Below are positions 9,814-17,418 of a DNA stretch of 64,000 nucleotides, piece after piece. The position numbers and the translations under genes are program-made. Numbering within the stretch: position 1 is the first letter of the stretch; each line of letters starts with the position of its first letter. The notes below the pieces were generated by a model. The model saw only the letters and a program-made list of their open reading frames with translations. It was not told the DNA's origin and did not search any database. This stretch comes from Pseudomonas sp. ML96 (GTDB taxonomy: Bacteria; Pseudomonadota; Gammaproteobacteria; Pseudomonadales; Pseudomonadaceae): positions 393,831 to 457,830 of the forward strand of contig NZ_JPMY01000010.1 of the NCBI RefSeq assembly GCF_000761545.1, written 5' to 3'.

Positions 9814-10177
9814 TACGACCACCGAGCGTCGGCGCTTCCAGCGCATCGCCTTCGACGCCGCCACCGAACTCGTCCAGGGCGAGCGACGCTGGACGGTTGA
9901 GCTGCACGATGTGTCGCTGAAAGGTCTGCTGGTCAAACGCCCGCGCGACTGGAACGGCGACCCCGACCAGCCCTTCACTGCCACCCTGACTCTGGATGAC
10001 ACCACCCGCCTGCAGATGGAAGTGGTGCTGACCCGCACCCGCGACGAGCTGCTCGGCTTCGTCTGCCGGCATATCGACCTGGAGTCGATCAGCCACCTGC
10101 GCCGCCTGGTCGAACTCAACCTGGGCGACGAGAGCCTGCTGGAGCGTGAGCTCGCGGCCCTCGGCGACGAGGACTGA
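9806..10177 (+). CDS. mapZ: MapZ-like single-domain PilZ c-di-GMP receptor
   Basis: A 123-residue stand-alone PilZ protein. It has the RxxxR-type motif (Arg9, Arg10, Arg13 in RRRFQR) and the D/NxSxxG motif (Asp35, Ser37, Gly40). Segments such as IAFDA, GERRW, DWNGDP and [17 protein letters not shown] closely follow my memory of P. aeruginosa PA4608/MapZ, which binds c-di-GMP and blocks the chemotaxis methyltransferase CheR1. Its place next to radA matches PA4608-PA4609. One departure: residue 77 is Arg, where PA4608 has the Trp reported to contact the ligand. It overlaps the upstream gene by 8 nt and is followed by a bidirectional terminator. Confidence 0.85.
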   Translation: MSDTTTERRRFQRIAFDAATELVQGERRWTVELHDVSLKGLLVKRPRDWNGDPDQPFTATLTLDDTTRLQMEVVLTRTRDELLGFVCRHIDLESISHLRRLVELNLGDESLLERELAALGDED

Positions 10178-10197
10178 AACACCGCTAGCAGACAGCA

Positions 10198-10222
10198 GAA
10201 GGGCGCCATATGGCGCCCTCGT
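10198..10222. terminator. Bidirectional terminator-like palindrome
   Basis: GGGCGCCATATGGCGCCC is an 18-bp perfect palindrome lying between the convergent PilZ gene and the small minus-strand gene ending at 10228. Flanking T tracts are weak, so termination strength is uncertain. Confidence 0.6.
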
Positions 10223-10227
10223 CGTAT

Positions 10228-10374
10228 CTAGCGCTGCGCGCCGTTACCTCGGCGCCGCCGCTCCTGCACTCGCCGTGCGCCCAGGCTCGCCTCGCGGCGC
10301 TCCTCGGCACTGTCACGCGGCCGCCCCGTCTCGTAGCTGAGGCTCTTGGCGAAGAAATCGAAGAACAGGAACAT
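10228..10374 (-). CDS. Small 48-residue protein, unknown function
   Basis: An ATG at 10374 with CGGAG eight bases upstream opens 48 codons ending in TAG. The product starts MFLFFDFFAK (strongly hydrophobic and aromatic) and continues into a highly charged Arg/Glu-rich tail ending RRRRGNGAQR, which looks like a short amphipathic or membrane-touching N-terminus followed by a soluble basic helix. The gene is bounded by the palindrome downstream and lies just after the 3' end of radA on the same strand. Coding status rests on the ribosome site, the position and the ordered composition; I do not recognise a family. Confidence 0.5.
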   Translation of the reverse strand: MFLFFDFFAKSLSYETGRPRDSAEERREASLGARRVQERRRRGNGAQR

Positions 10375-10485
10375 GGGGCATCTCCGTTATGAACACGGGG
10401 CCATGCTCCTCCTCGTCTGTTACCGAATGATTGATCTGCGACAAGCGCCGCGGGTCGCTGGCAGCGGCAGAGCGCCGCAGGGGCG

Positions 10486-11853
10486 TCACTCGAACAGGGC
10501 GTCCAGCGCCTGTTCCAGACGCGTCACAGCGATGATCTGCAGGCCGGCCGGCGCCTCCTTGGGCGCATTGCCCTTAGGCACGATGGCACGCTTGAAGCCG
10601 TGCTTGGCCGCCTCCTTCAGGCGCTCCTGGCCGCTCGGCACCGGGCGGATCTCGCCGGACAGGCCGATCTCGCCGAACACCAGCAGGTCATGCGGCAACG
10701 GCTTGTTGCGCAGGCTGGAAATCACCGCCGCCATCAGCGCCAGGTCCGAGGCGGTCTCCAGCACCTTGACTCCGCCGACCACGTTGAGGAACACGTCCTG
10801 GTCGTAGGTCGGGATACCGCCGTGGCGGTGCAGCACGGCCAGCAGCATGGCCAGGCGGTTCTGGTCCAGGCCCAGGGTCACGCGCTTGGGGTTGGCCATA
10901 TGGCTGGTGTCGACCAGCGCCTGCACTTCCACCAGCATCGGTCGGGTGCCTTCCCAAGTGGCCATCACCACGCTGCCGGGCACCGCTTCCTGGGCGCGGG
11001 TGAGGAAGATCGCCGAGGGGTTGGTGACTTCCTTGAGGCCCTTGTCGGTCATGCCGAACACGCCCAGCTCGTTGACCGCGCCGAAGCGGTTCTTCACCGC
11101 GCGCAGCAGGCGCAGGCGGCCGTCGGACTCGCCCTCGAAATACAGCACGGTGTCGACCATATGTTCGAGCACGCGCGGGCCAGCCAGGGCGCCCTCCTTG
11201 GTCACGTGGCCGACCAGGAAGATTGCCGTGCCGCTCTGCTTGGCGAAACGAACCAGCAGCGCCGCACTCTCGCGCACCTGGGCCACGCCGCCGGGGGCGG
11301 ACTGCAGTTGCTCGGTGAAGATGGTCTGGATCGAGTCGATCACCATCACCTTGGGCTGCTCGCGGCGCGCCACGTCGATGATCGACTCGATACAGGTCTC
11401 GGTCATCACCTTGAGCTTGTCCTGCGGCAGTTCCAGGCGCCGCGCGCGCATGGCCACCTGCTGCTGCGATTCCTCACCGGTGACGTACAGGGCCGGCAGG
11501 CGCTGGGCGATATTGCACAGGGTCTGCAGCAGGATGGTCGACTTGCCGATACCCGGGTCACCGCCGATCAGCACCACCGAGCCGTCCACCAGGCCACCGC
11601 CGAGCACCCGATCCAGCTCCCCGGAAACGGTGGAGAAGCGCGGCACTTCCTCGACGCTGACTTCGGCCAGGGTCTTGATCTGCGCCTGCTGCCCGGCCCA
11701 GCCACCACGCCCGGACGGCGCAGCGGCGCCACCGCTTTCGATCATGGTCTCGGTCAGAGTGTTCCAGGCCCCGCACTCGCCGCACTGCCCGGCCCACTTG
11801 GGAAAGGTGGCGCCGCACTCGGTGCAGCCATACATGCGCTTGGCCTTGGCCAT
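10486..11853 (-). CDS. radA: DNA repair protein RadA
   Basis: A 455-residue RecA-like branch-migration protein. It has an N-terminal four-Cys zinc finger (Cys10, 13, 24, 27), a Walker A GGDPGIGKS near residue 100, the diagnostic KNRFG motif near residue 255, and a C-terminal Lon-protease-like domain. RadA promotes branch migration of recombination intermediates. The start at 11853 (MAKAKRMYGC) has a GGAG site six bases away and fits the family; the longer frame upstream overlaps the divergent GNAT gene. Its neighbour is the MapZ-like gene, as I recall for PA4608/PA4609. Confidence 0.96.
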   Translation of the reverse strand: MAKAKRMYGCTECGATFPKWAGQCGECGAWNTLTETMIESGGAAAPSGRGGWAGQQAQIKTLAEVSVEEVPRFSTVSGELDRVLGGGLVDGSVVLIGGDPGIGKSTILLQTLCNIAQRLPALYVTGEESQQQVAMRARRLELPQDKLKVMTETCIESIIDVARREQPKVMVIDSIQTIFTEQLQSAPGGVAQVRESAALLVRFAKQSGTAIFLVGHVTKEGALAGPRVLEHMVDTVLYFEGESDGRLRLLRAVKNRFGAVNELGVFGMTDKGLKEVTNPSAIFLTRAQEAVPGSVVMATWEGTRPMLVEVQALVDTSHMANPKRVTLGLDQNRLAMLLAVLHRHGGIPTYDQDVFLNVVGGVKVLETASDLALMAAVISSLRNKPLPHDLLVFGEIGLSGEIRPVPSGQERLKEAAKHGFKRAIVPKGNAPKEAPAGLQIIAVTRLEQALDALFE

Positions 11854-11926
11854 GGAAATCTCCGCCCGCTGAAAAACGGCGATAATAGCGTCCGCACCGC
11901 CCCTAGTCGCCCTTGCGAGCCCGCCC

Positions 11927-12418
11927 ATGCAGATCGAACTTGTCCCGACCACGGTCGACCAGCTCCCGCTGATCGCCAACCTCTATCAGTTCTACGCCTA
12001 CGAGTCGTCGGACTGGGAGGAGGAAGAGATCGAGGCCGACGGCCGCTTCTATATCCACGAGCCGCATCTGGCACGCTACTGGCACGACGCGGGCTGGAGC
12101 GCCAACCTGATCCTCGCCGATGGCTTCATCGCCGGTTTCCTGCTGATCGAGCGCAGCGAGCTGCCGGGCATCGACGCCCGCGAATTCGCTGACCTGTTCA
12201 TCCTCAAGAAGTACCGCCGCCACGGCATCGGCCGCGCCCTGGCGGAACAGGTAATGAACGATGGCGGCACCTGGCTGGTCCGTTTCTATGCCGGTGACGA
12301 GCCGGCCGCGGCTTTCTGGCGCAACGTGCTGGCCAACCTGCCGCTAGGTGTGCGGCAGGTCTGGCCGGATGATGAGCCCGGGCTGCTCAGCTACCTGATC
12401 AACCCGCCGCTGCACTGA
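11927..12418 (+). CDS. GNAT family N-acetyltransferase
   Basis: A 163-residue single-domain GNAT. The acetyl-CoA loop is visible as RRHGIGRALAE, preceded by the beta-strand DLFILKKY and followed by FYAGDEPAAAFWR. An unusual acidic stretch (DWEEEEIEADG) follows the first helix. It is divergent from radA, with starts about 70 bp apart, and has no strong Shine-Dalgarno sequence. Substrate is unknown. Confidence 0.82.
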   Translation: MQIELVPTTVDQLPLIANLYQFYAYESSDWEEEEIEADGRFYIHEPHLARYWHDAGWSANLILADGFIAGFLLIERSELPGIDAREFADLFILKKYRRHGIGRALAEQVMNDGGTWLVRFYAGDEPAAAFWRNVLANLPLGVRQVWPDDEPGLLSYLINPPLH

Positions 12419-12426
12419 AGGACGAT

Positions 12427-12708
12427 CTAGCGCGGCCCGCAGGCGTTACCGCAGCCGCAGCACTGGCCGATGGCACGGCGGAAGTGACGGGACAGGGTCT
12501 CGCGGTAGACCAGGCGCGTGCGTTTCAGGCGGCCGAGGGACAGCTCGTCGAGCCGCTCCAGGCCGTTCTCGACCCGTTCGATACGGGCATCGAGCACATC
12601 GAACTGCTCGACCAGGCGGGCGAAGTGGATGTCGTTCTGACGCAGACGCTGCAACTCCATGCGCAGCTGGGGAAGCTCCTGGGGCAAAGGCTGGGGATGG
12701 CTCTTCAT
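12427..12708 (-). CDS. DUF465/YdcH-family protein with Cys-rich C-terminus
   Basis: A 93-residue, mainly helical DUF465-type protein. The pattern of two helices with HFARLVEQFDVLDARIERVE matches the divergent paralogue starting at 12835 (HFAQQAQHYESLDKRIYEVE). It has an extra tail ending in Cys-Cys-x-Cys-x3-Cys (QCCGCGNACG), which the paralogue lacks and which could bind a metal or Fe-S centre. AGGAG precedes the start at 12708. It shares a 126-bp divergent promoter region holding an Anr-like box with the paralogue. Function of the family is unknown. Confidence 0.75.
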   Translation of the reverse strand: MKSHPQPLPQELPQLRMELQRLRQNDIHFARLVEQFDVLDARIERVENGLERLDELSLGRLKRTRLVYRETLSRHFRRAIGQCCGCGNACGPR

Positions 12709-12762
12709 GGCTCTGCTCCTGAAAATATGGTTAGATTTTAACCAGCCACGCCGACCACCCCA

Positions 12763-12776
12763 TTGACCGAGGTCAA
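12763..12776. promoter_or_regulatory. Anr/Fnr-type box between divergent DUF465 genes
   Basis: TTGACCGAGGTCAA is a perfect dyad matching the Anr/Fnr consensus TTGAT-N4-ATCAA at 8 of 10 positions. For the plus-strand DUF465 gene a TAGGCT -10-like hexamer at 12797-12802 predicts a start near 12809, placing the box centre about 40 bp upstream, the usual activating position. Confidence 0.55.
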
Positions 12777-12834
12777 GGCTGCCTCGCCCACTGGGCTAGG
12801 CTGAACAGGACACGTACGAAGAGGAGGACCCGCT

Positions 12835-13080
12835 ATGCCACTCGAACACCATCCCCTGGCCCGTGAATTCCCCGAGTATCGCGAGCAGCTGCAGGCCCTG
12901 TACGCCAGCGACGCGCACTTCGCCCAGCAGGCGCAGCACTACGAGAGCCTGGACAAGCGCATCTATGAAGTGGAGGACGGCCGCGCGGCGCTGGACGACC
13001 AGGCCCTGCATGCGCTGAAGAACGAACGGGTAACTCTCAAGGACCAGATCGCCGCACGCCTGCGCCAGGCCAAGGGCTGA
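12835..13080 (+). CDS. DUF465/YdcH-family protein
   Basis: An 81-residue alpha-helical protein with the DUF465 pattern: a Pro-rich start (HHPLAREFPEY), a central HFAQQAQHYESLDKRIYEVE helix, and a C-terminal LKNERVTLKDQI helix, which together likely form a helical hairpin. The start has a strong AGAGGAGG site. It is divergent from a paralogue with a Cys-rich tail and sits downstream of an Anr-like box, suggesting low-oxygen expression. Function unknown. Confidence 0.82.
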   Translation: MPLEHHPLAREFPEYREQLQALYASDAHFAQQAQHYESLDKRIYEVEDGRAALDDQALHALKNERVTLKDQIAARLRQAKG

Positions 13081-13145
13081 TACACCGCAGGCGCACCAGT
13101 GCTGGGGTACACTCCAGCCCATAACCAGAAACCAGGGAGTGAAAC

Positions 13146-13553
13146 ATGGGTATTCTCAACGAGTTCAAGGCCTTCGCGGTCAAGGGCAACGTGGTCGACA
13201 TGGCCGTCGGTATCATCATCGGCGCGGCGTTCGGCAAGATCGTCAGCTCCTTCGTCGGTGACGTGGTCATGCCACCGATCGGCCTGCTGATCGGCGGGGT
13301 CGACTTCTCCGACCTGGCCATCACCCTCAAGGCCGCCGAGGGCGACATTCCGGCGGTGGTACTGAGCTACGGCAAGTTCATCCAGACCGTGCTCGACTTC
13401 GTCATCGTCGCCTTCGCCATCTTCATGGGCGTCAAGGTGATCAACAAACTCAAGCGCGAAGAGGCCGAGGCACCGACCGTGCCGCCGGTGCCGACGGCAG
13501 AGGAAGTGCTGCTGACGGAGATTCGTGATCTGCTCAAGCAGCAGAAGCAATAA
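13146..13553 (+). CDS. mscL: Large-conductance mechanosensitive channel MscL
   Basis: A 135-residue MscL of standard length. It has the N-terminal amphipathic helix [17 protein letters not shown]1 ([18 protein letters not shown]), a periplasmic loop, TM2 ([19 protein letters not shown]) and the C-terminal helical bundle [15 protein letters not shown]. It forms a homopentamer that releases solutes during osmotic downshock. AGGGAG precedes the start. A strong bidirectional terminator follows. Confidence 0.98.
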   Translation: MGILNEFKAFAVKGNVVDMAVGIIIGAAFGKIVSSFVGDVVMPPIGLLIGGVDFSDLAITLKAAEGDIPAVVLSYGKFIQTVLDFVIVAFAIFMGVKVINKLKREEAEAPTVPPVPTAEEVLLTEIRDLLKQQKQ

Positions 13554-13554
13554 G

Positions 13555-13581
13555 AAAAACGGCGCCCGAGGGCGCCGTTTT
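13555..13581. terminator. Bidirectional rho-independent terminator (mscL / TerC gene)
   Basis: AACGGCGCCC-GA-GGGCGCCGTT forms a 10-bp stem flanked by A5 on one side and T4 on the other. It lies between the convergent mscL and TerC-family genes. Confidence 0.88.
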
Positions 13582-13586
13582 CATCT

Positions 13587-15143
13587 TCACTGCTCGCGGG
13601 TGAGCAGCAGGCGGTTGACCCGCCGTTCGTGCACTTCTTCCACGCGCATGCGCCAGCCGGCGAACTGCACCTCGTCGCCCACTGCAGGCAGGCGGTCGAG
13701 CAGGCTCATCACCAGGCCGGCGAGGGTCTGGTAGTCCTCGGTGGCCTGGGCCTGCAGGCCGATGCGCGAACGCAGCAGAGCCAGGTTGAGCGCACCGCTG
13801 ACGCGGAAGCCCGCACCCTCCGGCTCGATGTCCGGGCCGTCCACCTCGCTGGCGTCCGGCAGCTCGCCAGCGATGGCCTCGAGGATGTCGGTCAGGGTCA
13901 GCAGGCCGACGAAGCCACCGAACTCGTTGACCACGAAGGCCACGTGGGTCGAAGCCTGGCGCATCTGCTCCAGGGCGCCGAGCACCGCGCAGCTGTCCGG
14001 CAGGTTGAGCGGCTGACGCAGCAGGCCCTCGATATCCGGTTCACGCTGGTCCAGCAGTTCCTTGAGCAGTTCCTTCTTGTGCACGAAGCCCAGCGGCTCG
14101 TCGACCTGGCCGTCGCGGATCACCAGCAGACGCGAGTGCGGCGACTCCAGCAGGGCCTGGCGGATCTGCTCGGGGGAATGGCCCAGGTCGATATGGTCGA
14201 CCTCCATGCGCCCGGTCATCACCTCGGTGATCGGCTGCTCGGCCAGGCCCAGCACGCCGCGGATCATCACCCGTTCACGGCGGTCGAACAGCGCGGCCTC
14301 GCCGGCACCACCCTCGAGCATGTCGGCGATCTCCTCGCCCACTTCGTCGGCCTCGACCTTGCCGCCAAGCAGGCGCAGCACGGCGTGTGCGGTGCGCTCA
14401 CGCATGCCACGGCCGTTCTGCATCTGCCGTTTGCGCTTGTGCCGTACCAGCTGGTTGGCCACCTCGATGAGGATCGAGAAGCCGATGGCCGCGTACAGGT
14501 AACCCTTGGGAATGTGGAAGCCCAGGCCTTCGGCGGTGAGGCTGAAGCCGATCATCATCAGGAAGCCCAGGCACAGCATGATCACCGTCGGATGGGCGTT
14601 GACGAAGGCGGTCAGCGGCTTGCTGGCGACGATCATCAGGCCGATCGAGATGATCACGGCGATCATCATCACTTCCAGGTGCTCGACCATGCCCACGGCG
14701 GTAATTACCGCGTCTAGCGAGAACACCGCGTCGAGCACGACGATCTGCGCCACCACCGGCCAGAACAGCGCATAGGTGCGGCTGCCGCCCGGCTGATGGG
14801 TGCGGCCTTCGAGACGCTCGTGCAGCTCCATGGTGGCCTTGAACAGCAGGAACACACCACCGAACAGCATGATCAGGTCACGTCCGGAGAAGCTGTGGCC
14901 GAACACCTCGATCAGCGGCTCGGTCAGGGTCACCAACCAGGAAATACTGGCCAGCAGGCCCAGGCGCATGATCAGCGCCAGGCTCAGGCCGATCAGACGC
15001 GCGCGGTCACGCAGGTGCGGCGGCAGCTTGTCGGCGAGGATCGCGATGAACACCAGGTTGTCGATGCCCAGGACGATCTCCAGGACGATCAGCGTCAGCA
15101 GGCCGAGCCACGCGGTCGGGTCGGCCATCCATTCGAAGATCAT
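13587..15143 (-). CDS. TerC-family membrane protein with CBS and CorC/HlyC domains
   Basis: 518 residues in three parts. An N-terminal TerC-type domain (about residues 1-235) has seven or so helices and the acidic motifs EIVLGIDN and [10 protein letters not shown] pair of CBS domains follows (about 290-410), then a C-terminal CorC/HlyC transporter-associated domain (about 430-510). The layout matches YegH/YoaE-like proteins. TerC relatives are linked to metal-ion export (notably Mn) during secretion, so a metal-related membrane role is inferred. The start at 15143 has a clear GGAGGAA site. About 250 bp with no recognisable gene separates it from fprB upstream on the same strand. Confidence 0.88.
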   Translation of the reverse strand: MIFEWMADPTAWLGLLTLIVLEIVLGIDNLVFIAILADKLPPHLRDRARLIGLSLALIMRLGLLASISWLVTLTEPLIEVFGHSFSGRDLIMLFGGVFLLFKATMELHERLEGRTHQPGGSRTYALFWPVVAQIVVLDAVFSLDAVITAVGMVEHLEVMMIAVIISIGLMIVASKPLTAFVNAHPTVIMLCLGFLMMIGFSLTAEGLGFHIPKGYLYAAIGFSILIEVANQLVRHKRKRQMQNGRGMRERTAHAVLRLLGGKVEADEVGEEIADMLEGGAGEAALFDRRERVMIRGVLGLAEQPITEVMTGRMEVDHIDLGHSPEQIRQALLESPHSRLLVIRDGQVDEPLGFVHKKELLKELLDQREPDIEGLLRQPLNLPDSCAVLGALEQMRQASTHVAFVVNEFGGFVGLLTLTDILEAIAGELPDASEVDGPDIEPEGAGFRVSGALNLALLRSRIGLQAQATEDYQTLAGLVMSLLDRLPAVGDEVQFAGWRMRVEEVHERRVNRLLLTREQ

Positions 15144-15390
15144 GCGTTCCTCCGGGCAGGCGTCGACGCTGCGCAGGCACGGTAGACGTGGCGCAGGGCG
15201 TATCGTTCAGGCGAAATCAGGGGCAGACGCGCGCGGGCGTCGAGGGAAGGGAGGCCACTCGGGGGTGGCTGGCAACTGTCGCTGTCCATGGGTTCCATCA
15301 GGGAAAAAGGGACGGCCATCCTAGCGGTGCTGCCGCCAATCCCTAAGCGGCAAAGCGTTACCAATTCTTAACGCCGGGCAACTAACCGCT

Positions 15391-16167
15391 CTACCAGTAG
15401 TTCTCCACGGCCACCGCGCCGGGCCTGCGGCTCAAGGATAGCTGCATGTCGCGCGCCTTGAGCACGGCGCGGGTGTCATCGATCATCTGCGGGTTGCCGC
15501 AGAGCATCACCCGCGAGTGCTCGGGGCTCAGCGCCAGGCCGGCGGCACGCTCCAGCTCGCCGTTCTCGATCAGCGTGGTGACCCGCGCATTGAGTGCACC
15601 TGGCACCTGCTCGCGCGTCACCACCGGGATGTACTGCAGCTTATGCCCCGCCCCTTCCAGCCACTCACGCTGCGGCAGCTCGGCGATCAGTTCCTGATAG
15701 GCCAGCTCGCCACGATCACGCGCGCTGTACACCAGCACGATGCGCTCGAAGCGCTGCCACACCTCCAGGTCCTGAAGGATCGACAGGAACGGAGCCAGGC
15801 CGGTGCCGGTGCCGATCAGCCACAGGTCGCGGCCGTCAGGGAAACGGTCGAGAGTGAGGAAGCCGGTGGCCTGCTTCTCCACCAGCAGCTCGTCGCCGGC
15901 CGCCAAGCGACTCAGCTCGCTGGTGAACTCGCCGCCGGGCACCACGATGGAGAAGAACTCCAGGTACTCGTCGTGCGGCGCCGAGACCACCGAATAGGCG
16001 CGCCAGACCACTCGCCCGTCAGCCTTGCGCACGCCCAGGCGGACGAACTGGCCGGCACGGAAACGGAAACCGGCGTCGCGGGTGCAGACCAGGCTGAACA
16101 GGCTGGGCGACCAGACGCGCACCTCGGTGAGCGTCTGGCGGGTGAACTTCTCTTCGCTGGCGGTCAT
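15391..16167 (-). CDS. fprB: Ferredoxin--NADP+ reductase, FprB-like
   Basis: A 258-residue FAD-dependent reductase. The FAD-binding RAYSVVSAP motif (near residue 56), the NADP site GTGTGLAPFLS (near 115) and the CGNPQM motif (near 224) are all present, and it ends in NYW. These enzymes move electrons between NADPH and ferredoxin or flavodoxin. The arrangement near radA and mscL matches my memory of PA4615. The start at 16167 has AAAGGGGAAAG. It is divergent from rlmG with 66 bp between starts. Confidence 0.9.
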   Translation of the reverse strand: MTASEEKFTRQTLTEVRVWSPSLFSLVCTRDAGFRFRAGQFVRLGVRKADGRVVWRAYSVVSAPHDEYLEFFSIVVPGGEFTSELSRLAAGDELLVEKQATGFLTLDRFPDGRDLWLIGTGTGLAPFLSILQDLEVWQRFERIVLVYSARDRGELAYQELIAELPQREWLEGAGHKLQYIPVVTREQVPGALNARVTTLIENGELERAAGLALSPEHSRVMLCGNPQMIDDTRAVLKARDMQLSLSRRPGAVAVENYW

Positions 16168-16233
16168 ACTTTCCCCTTTCTCGTACCCCGGCAGTCTGGC
16201 GCAAAGCGCCGGCGGCTAACACCGACAGTTTTC

Positions 16234-17358
16234 ATGCCTATTCTCGCTACCCCCTTCGCCCAGCTCGACCTGATCCGCCAACCGGAAATGGCCAACGAGC
16301 CGCTGCAGGCCTTCGACGCCGCCGACGAGTACCTGCTCGCCCATGTCCATGAACTGGGCCTGCCGGCGGACAGCCGCGTGCTGCTGCTCAACGACAGCTT
16401 CGGCGCCCTGGCCTGCTCGCTGGCCGCGCACTGCCGGGTGACCAGCAGCGGCGACTCGCACCTCGGCCACCTGGCCCTGCAGAAGAACCTGGCGCGCAAC
16501 GGCCTGGATGCCGACAGCGTGCACTTCGTGCCGGCCAGCGAGACCGCACAAGGTCCGTTCGACCTGGTGCTGCTGCGCGTACCCAAGACCCTGGCCCTGC
16601 TCGAAGAGCAGCTGATCCGCCTGCACGGCCAGCTGGCGCCCGGCGCCACAGTGATAGCCGGCGCCATGATCAAGCATTTGCCGCGCAGCGCCGGCGAACT
16701 GATGGAGCAGTACATCGGCCCGCTGCAGGCCTCGCTGGCGGTGAAGAAGGCGCGCCTGCTGACCGCCACGCCGAAAAGCAAACTGGCGCCGCGCTCGCCC
16801 TACCCGACCCGCTACCGGCTGGACAAGCCGGCCATCGAGCTGGTCAACCACGCCAACGTGTTCTGCCGCGAAGACCTGGACATCGGCACCCGCGCCTTCC
16901 TGCCACATCTGCCCAAGCGCCTGCAAGCGCAGCGCGTGGCCGATCTCGGCTGTGGCAACGGCGTGCTGGCCATCGCCTACGCCCTGGCCAACCCGGCGGC
17001 CGAGCTGACCCTGGTGGACGAGTCCTACATGGCCGTGCAGTCGGCCGCTGAGAACTGGCGTGCGGCGCTCGGTGAGCGCGCGGCGACCTTCCGCGCCGCC
17101 GATGGCCTGGCCGACCAGCCCGCCGACTCGCTCGACCTGGTGCTGTGCAACCCGCCCTTCCACCAGCAACAGGTGGTCGGCGACTTCCTCGCCTGGCGCA
17201 TGTTCCAGCAGGCCCGCACGGCGCTGGTCACCGGCGGCGAGCTGTGGATCGTCGGCAACCGCCACCTGGGCTACCACGCCAAACTCAAGCGCCTGTTCCG
17301 CGGCGTGGAACAGGTCGCGGCCACGCCCAAGTTCGTGGTGCTCAAGGCCACCAAATAG
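16234..17358 (+). CDS. rlmG: 23S rRNA m2G1835 methyltransferase RlmG
   Basis: 374 residues, close to E. coli RlmG (378). Two tandem methyltransferase-like halves: the N-terminal one is degenerate, and the C-terminal one carries the SAM motif VADLGCGNGVLA near residue 235 and the catalytic NPPFHQ near 305. The C-terminal ELWIVGNRHLGYH and KFVVLKATK segments separate it from RsmC. It methylates the N2 of G1835 in 23S rRNA. ATG 16234 fits the family start; the large upstream open frame is antisense to fprB. The ribosome site is weak. A strong terminator follows. Confidence 0.9.
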   Translation: MPILATPFAQLDLIRQPEMANEPLQAFDAADEYLLAHVHELGLPADSRVLLLNDSFGALACSLAAHCRVTSSGDSHLGHLALQKNLARNGLDADSVHFVPASETAQGPFDLVLLRVPKTLALLEEQLIRLHGQLAPGATVIAGAMIKHLPRSAGELMEQYIGPLQASLAVKKARLLTATPKSKLAPRSPYPTRYRLDKPAIELVNHANVFCREDLDIGTRAFLPHLPKRLQAQRVADLGCGNGVLAIAYALANPAAELTLVDESYMAVQSAAENWRAALGERAATFRAADGLADQPADSLDLVLCNPPFHQQQVVGDFLAWRMFQQARTALVTGGELWIVGNRHLGYHAKLKRLFRGVEQVAATPKFVVLKATK

Positions 17359-17375
17359 GCCGGTCTGAGAAAAGC

Positions 17376-17402
17376 AAAAGGGCGCCCATAGGCGCCCTTT
17401 TT
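17376..17402. terminator. Bidirectional rho-independent terminator (rlmG / receptor gene)
   Basis: GGGCGCC-CATA-GGCGCCC with A4 before and T5 after, between convergent genes. Confidence 0.88.
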
Positions 17403-17418
17403 CATGCGGCGCAGAGAC

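Noticed and set aside
12763..12776. Reading the DUF465 dyad as a terminator
   Set aside because: The stem is only five bases with no T tract and lies between divergent, not convergent, genes.
15140..15364. 74-codon minus-strand frame in the gap before the TerC gene
   Set aside because: It overlaps the TerC start, begins without a ribosome site and has no recognisable composition or homologue pattern.
15517..16233. N-terminal extension of the rlmG frame
   Set aside because: These codons lie antisense to fprB; the RlmG-like sequence starts at 16234.
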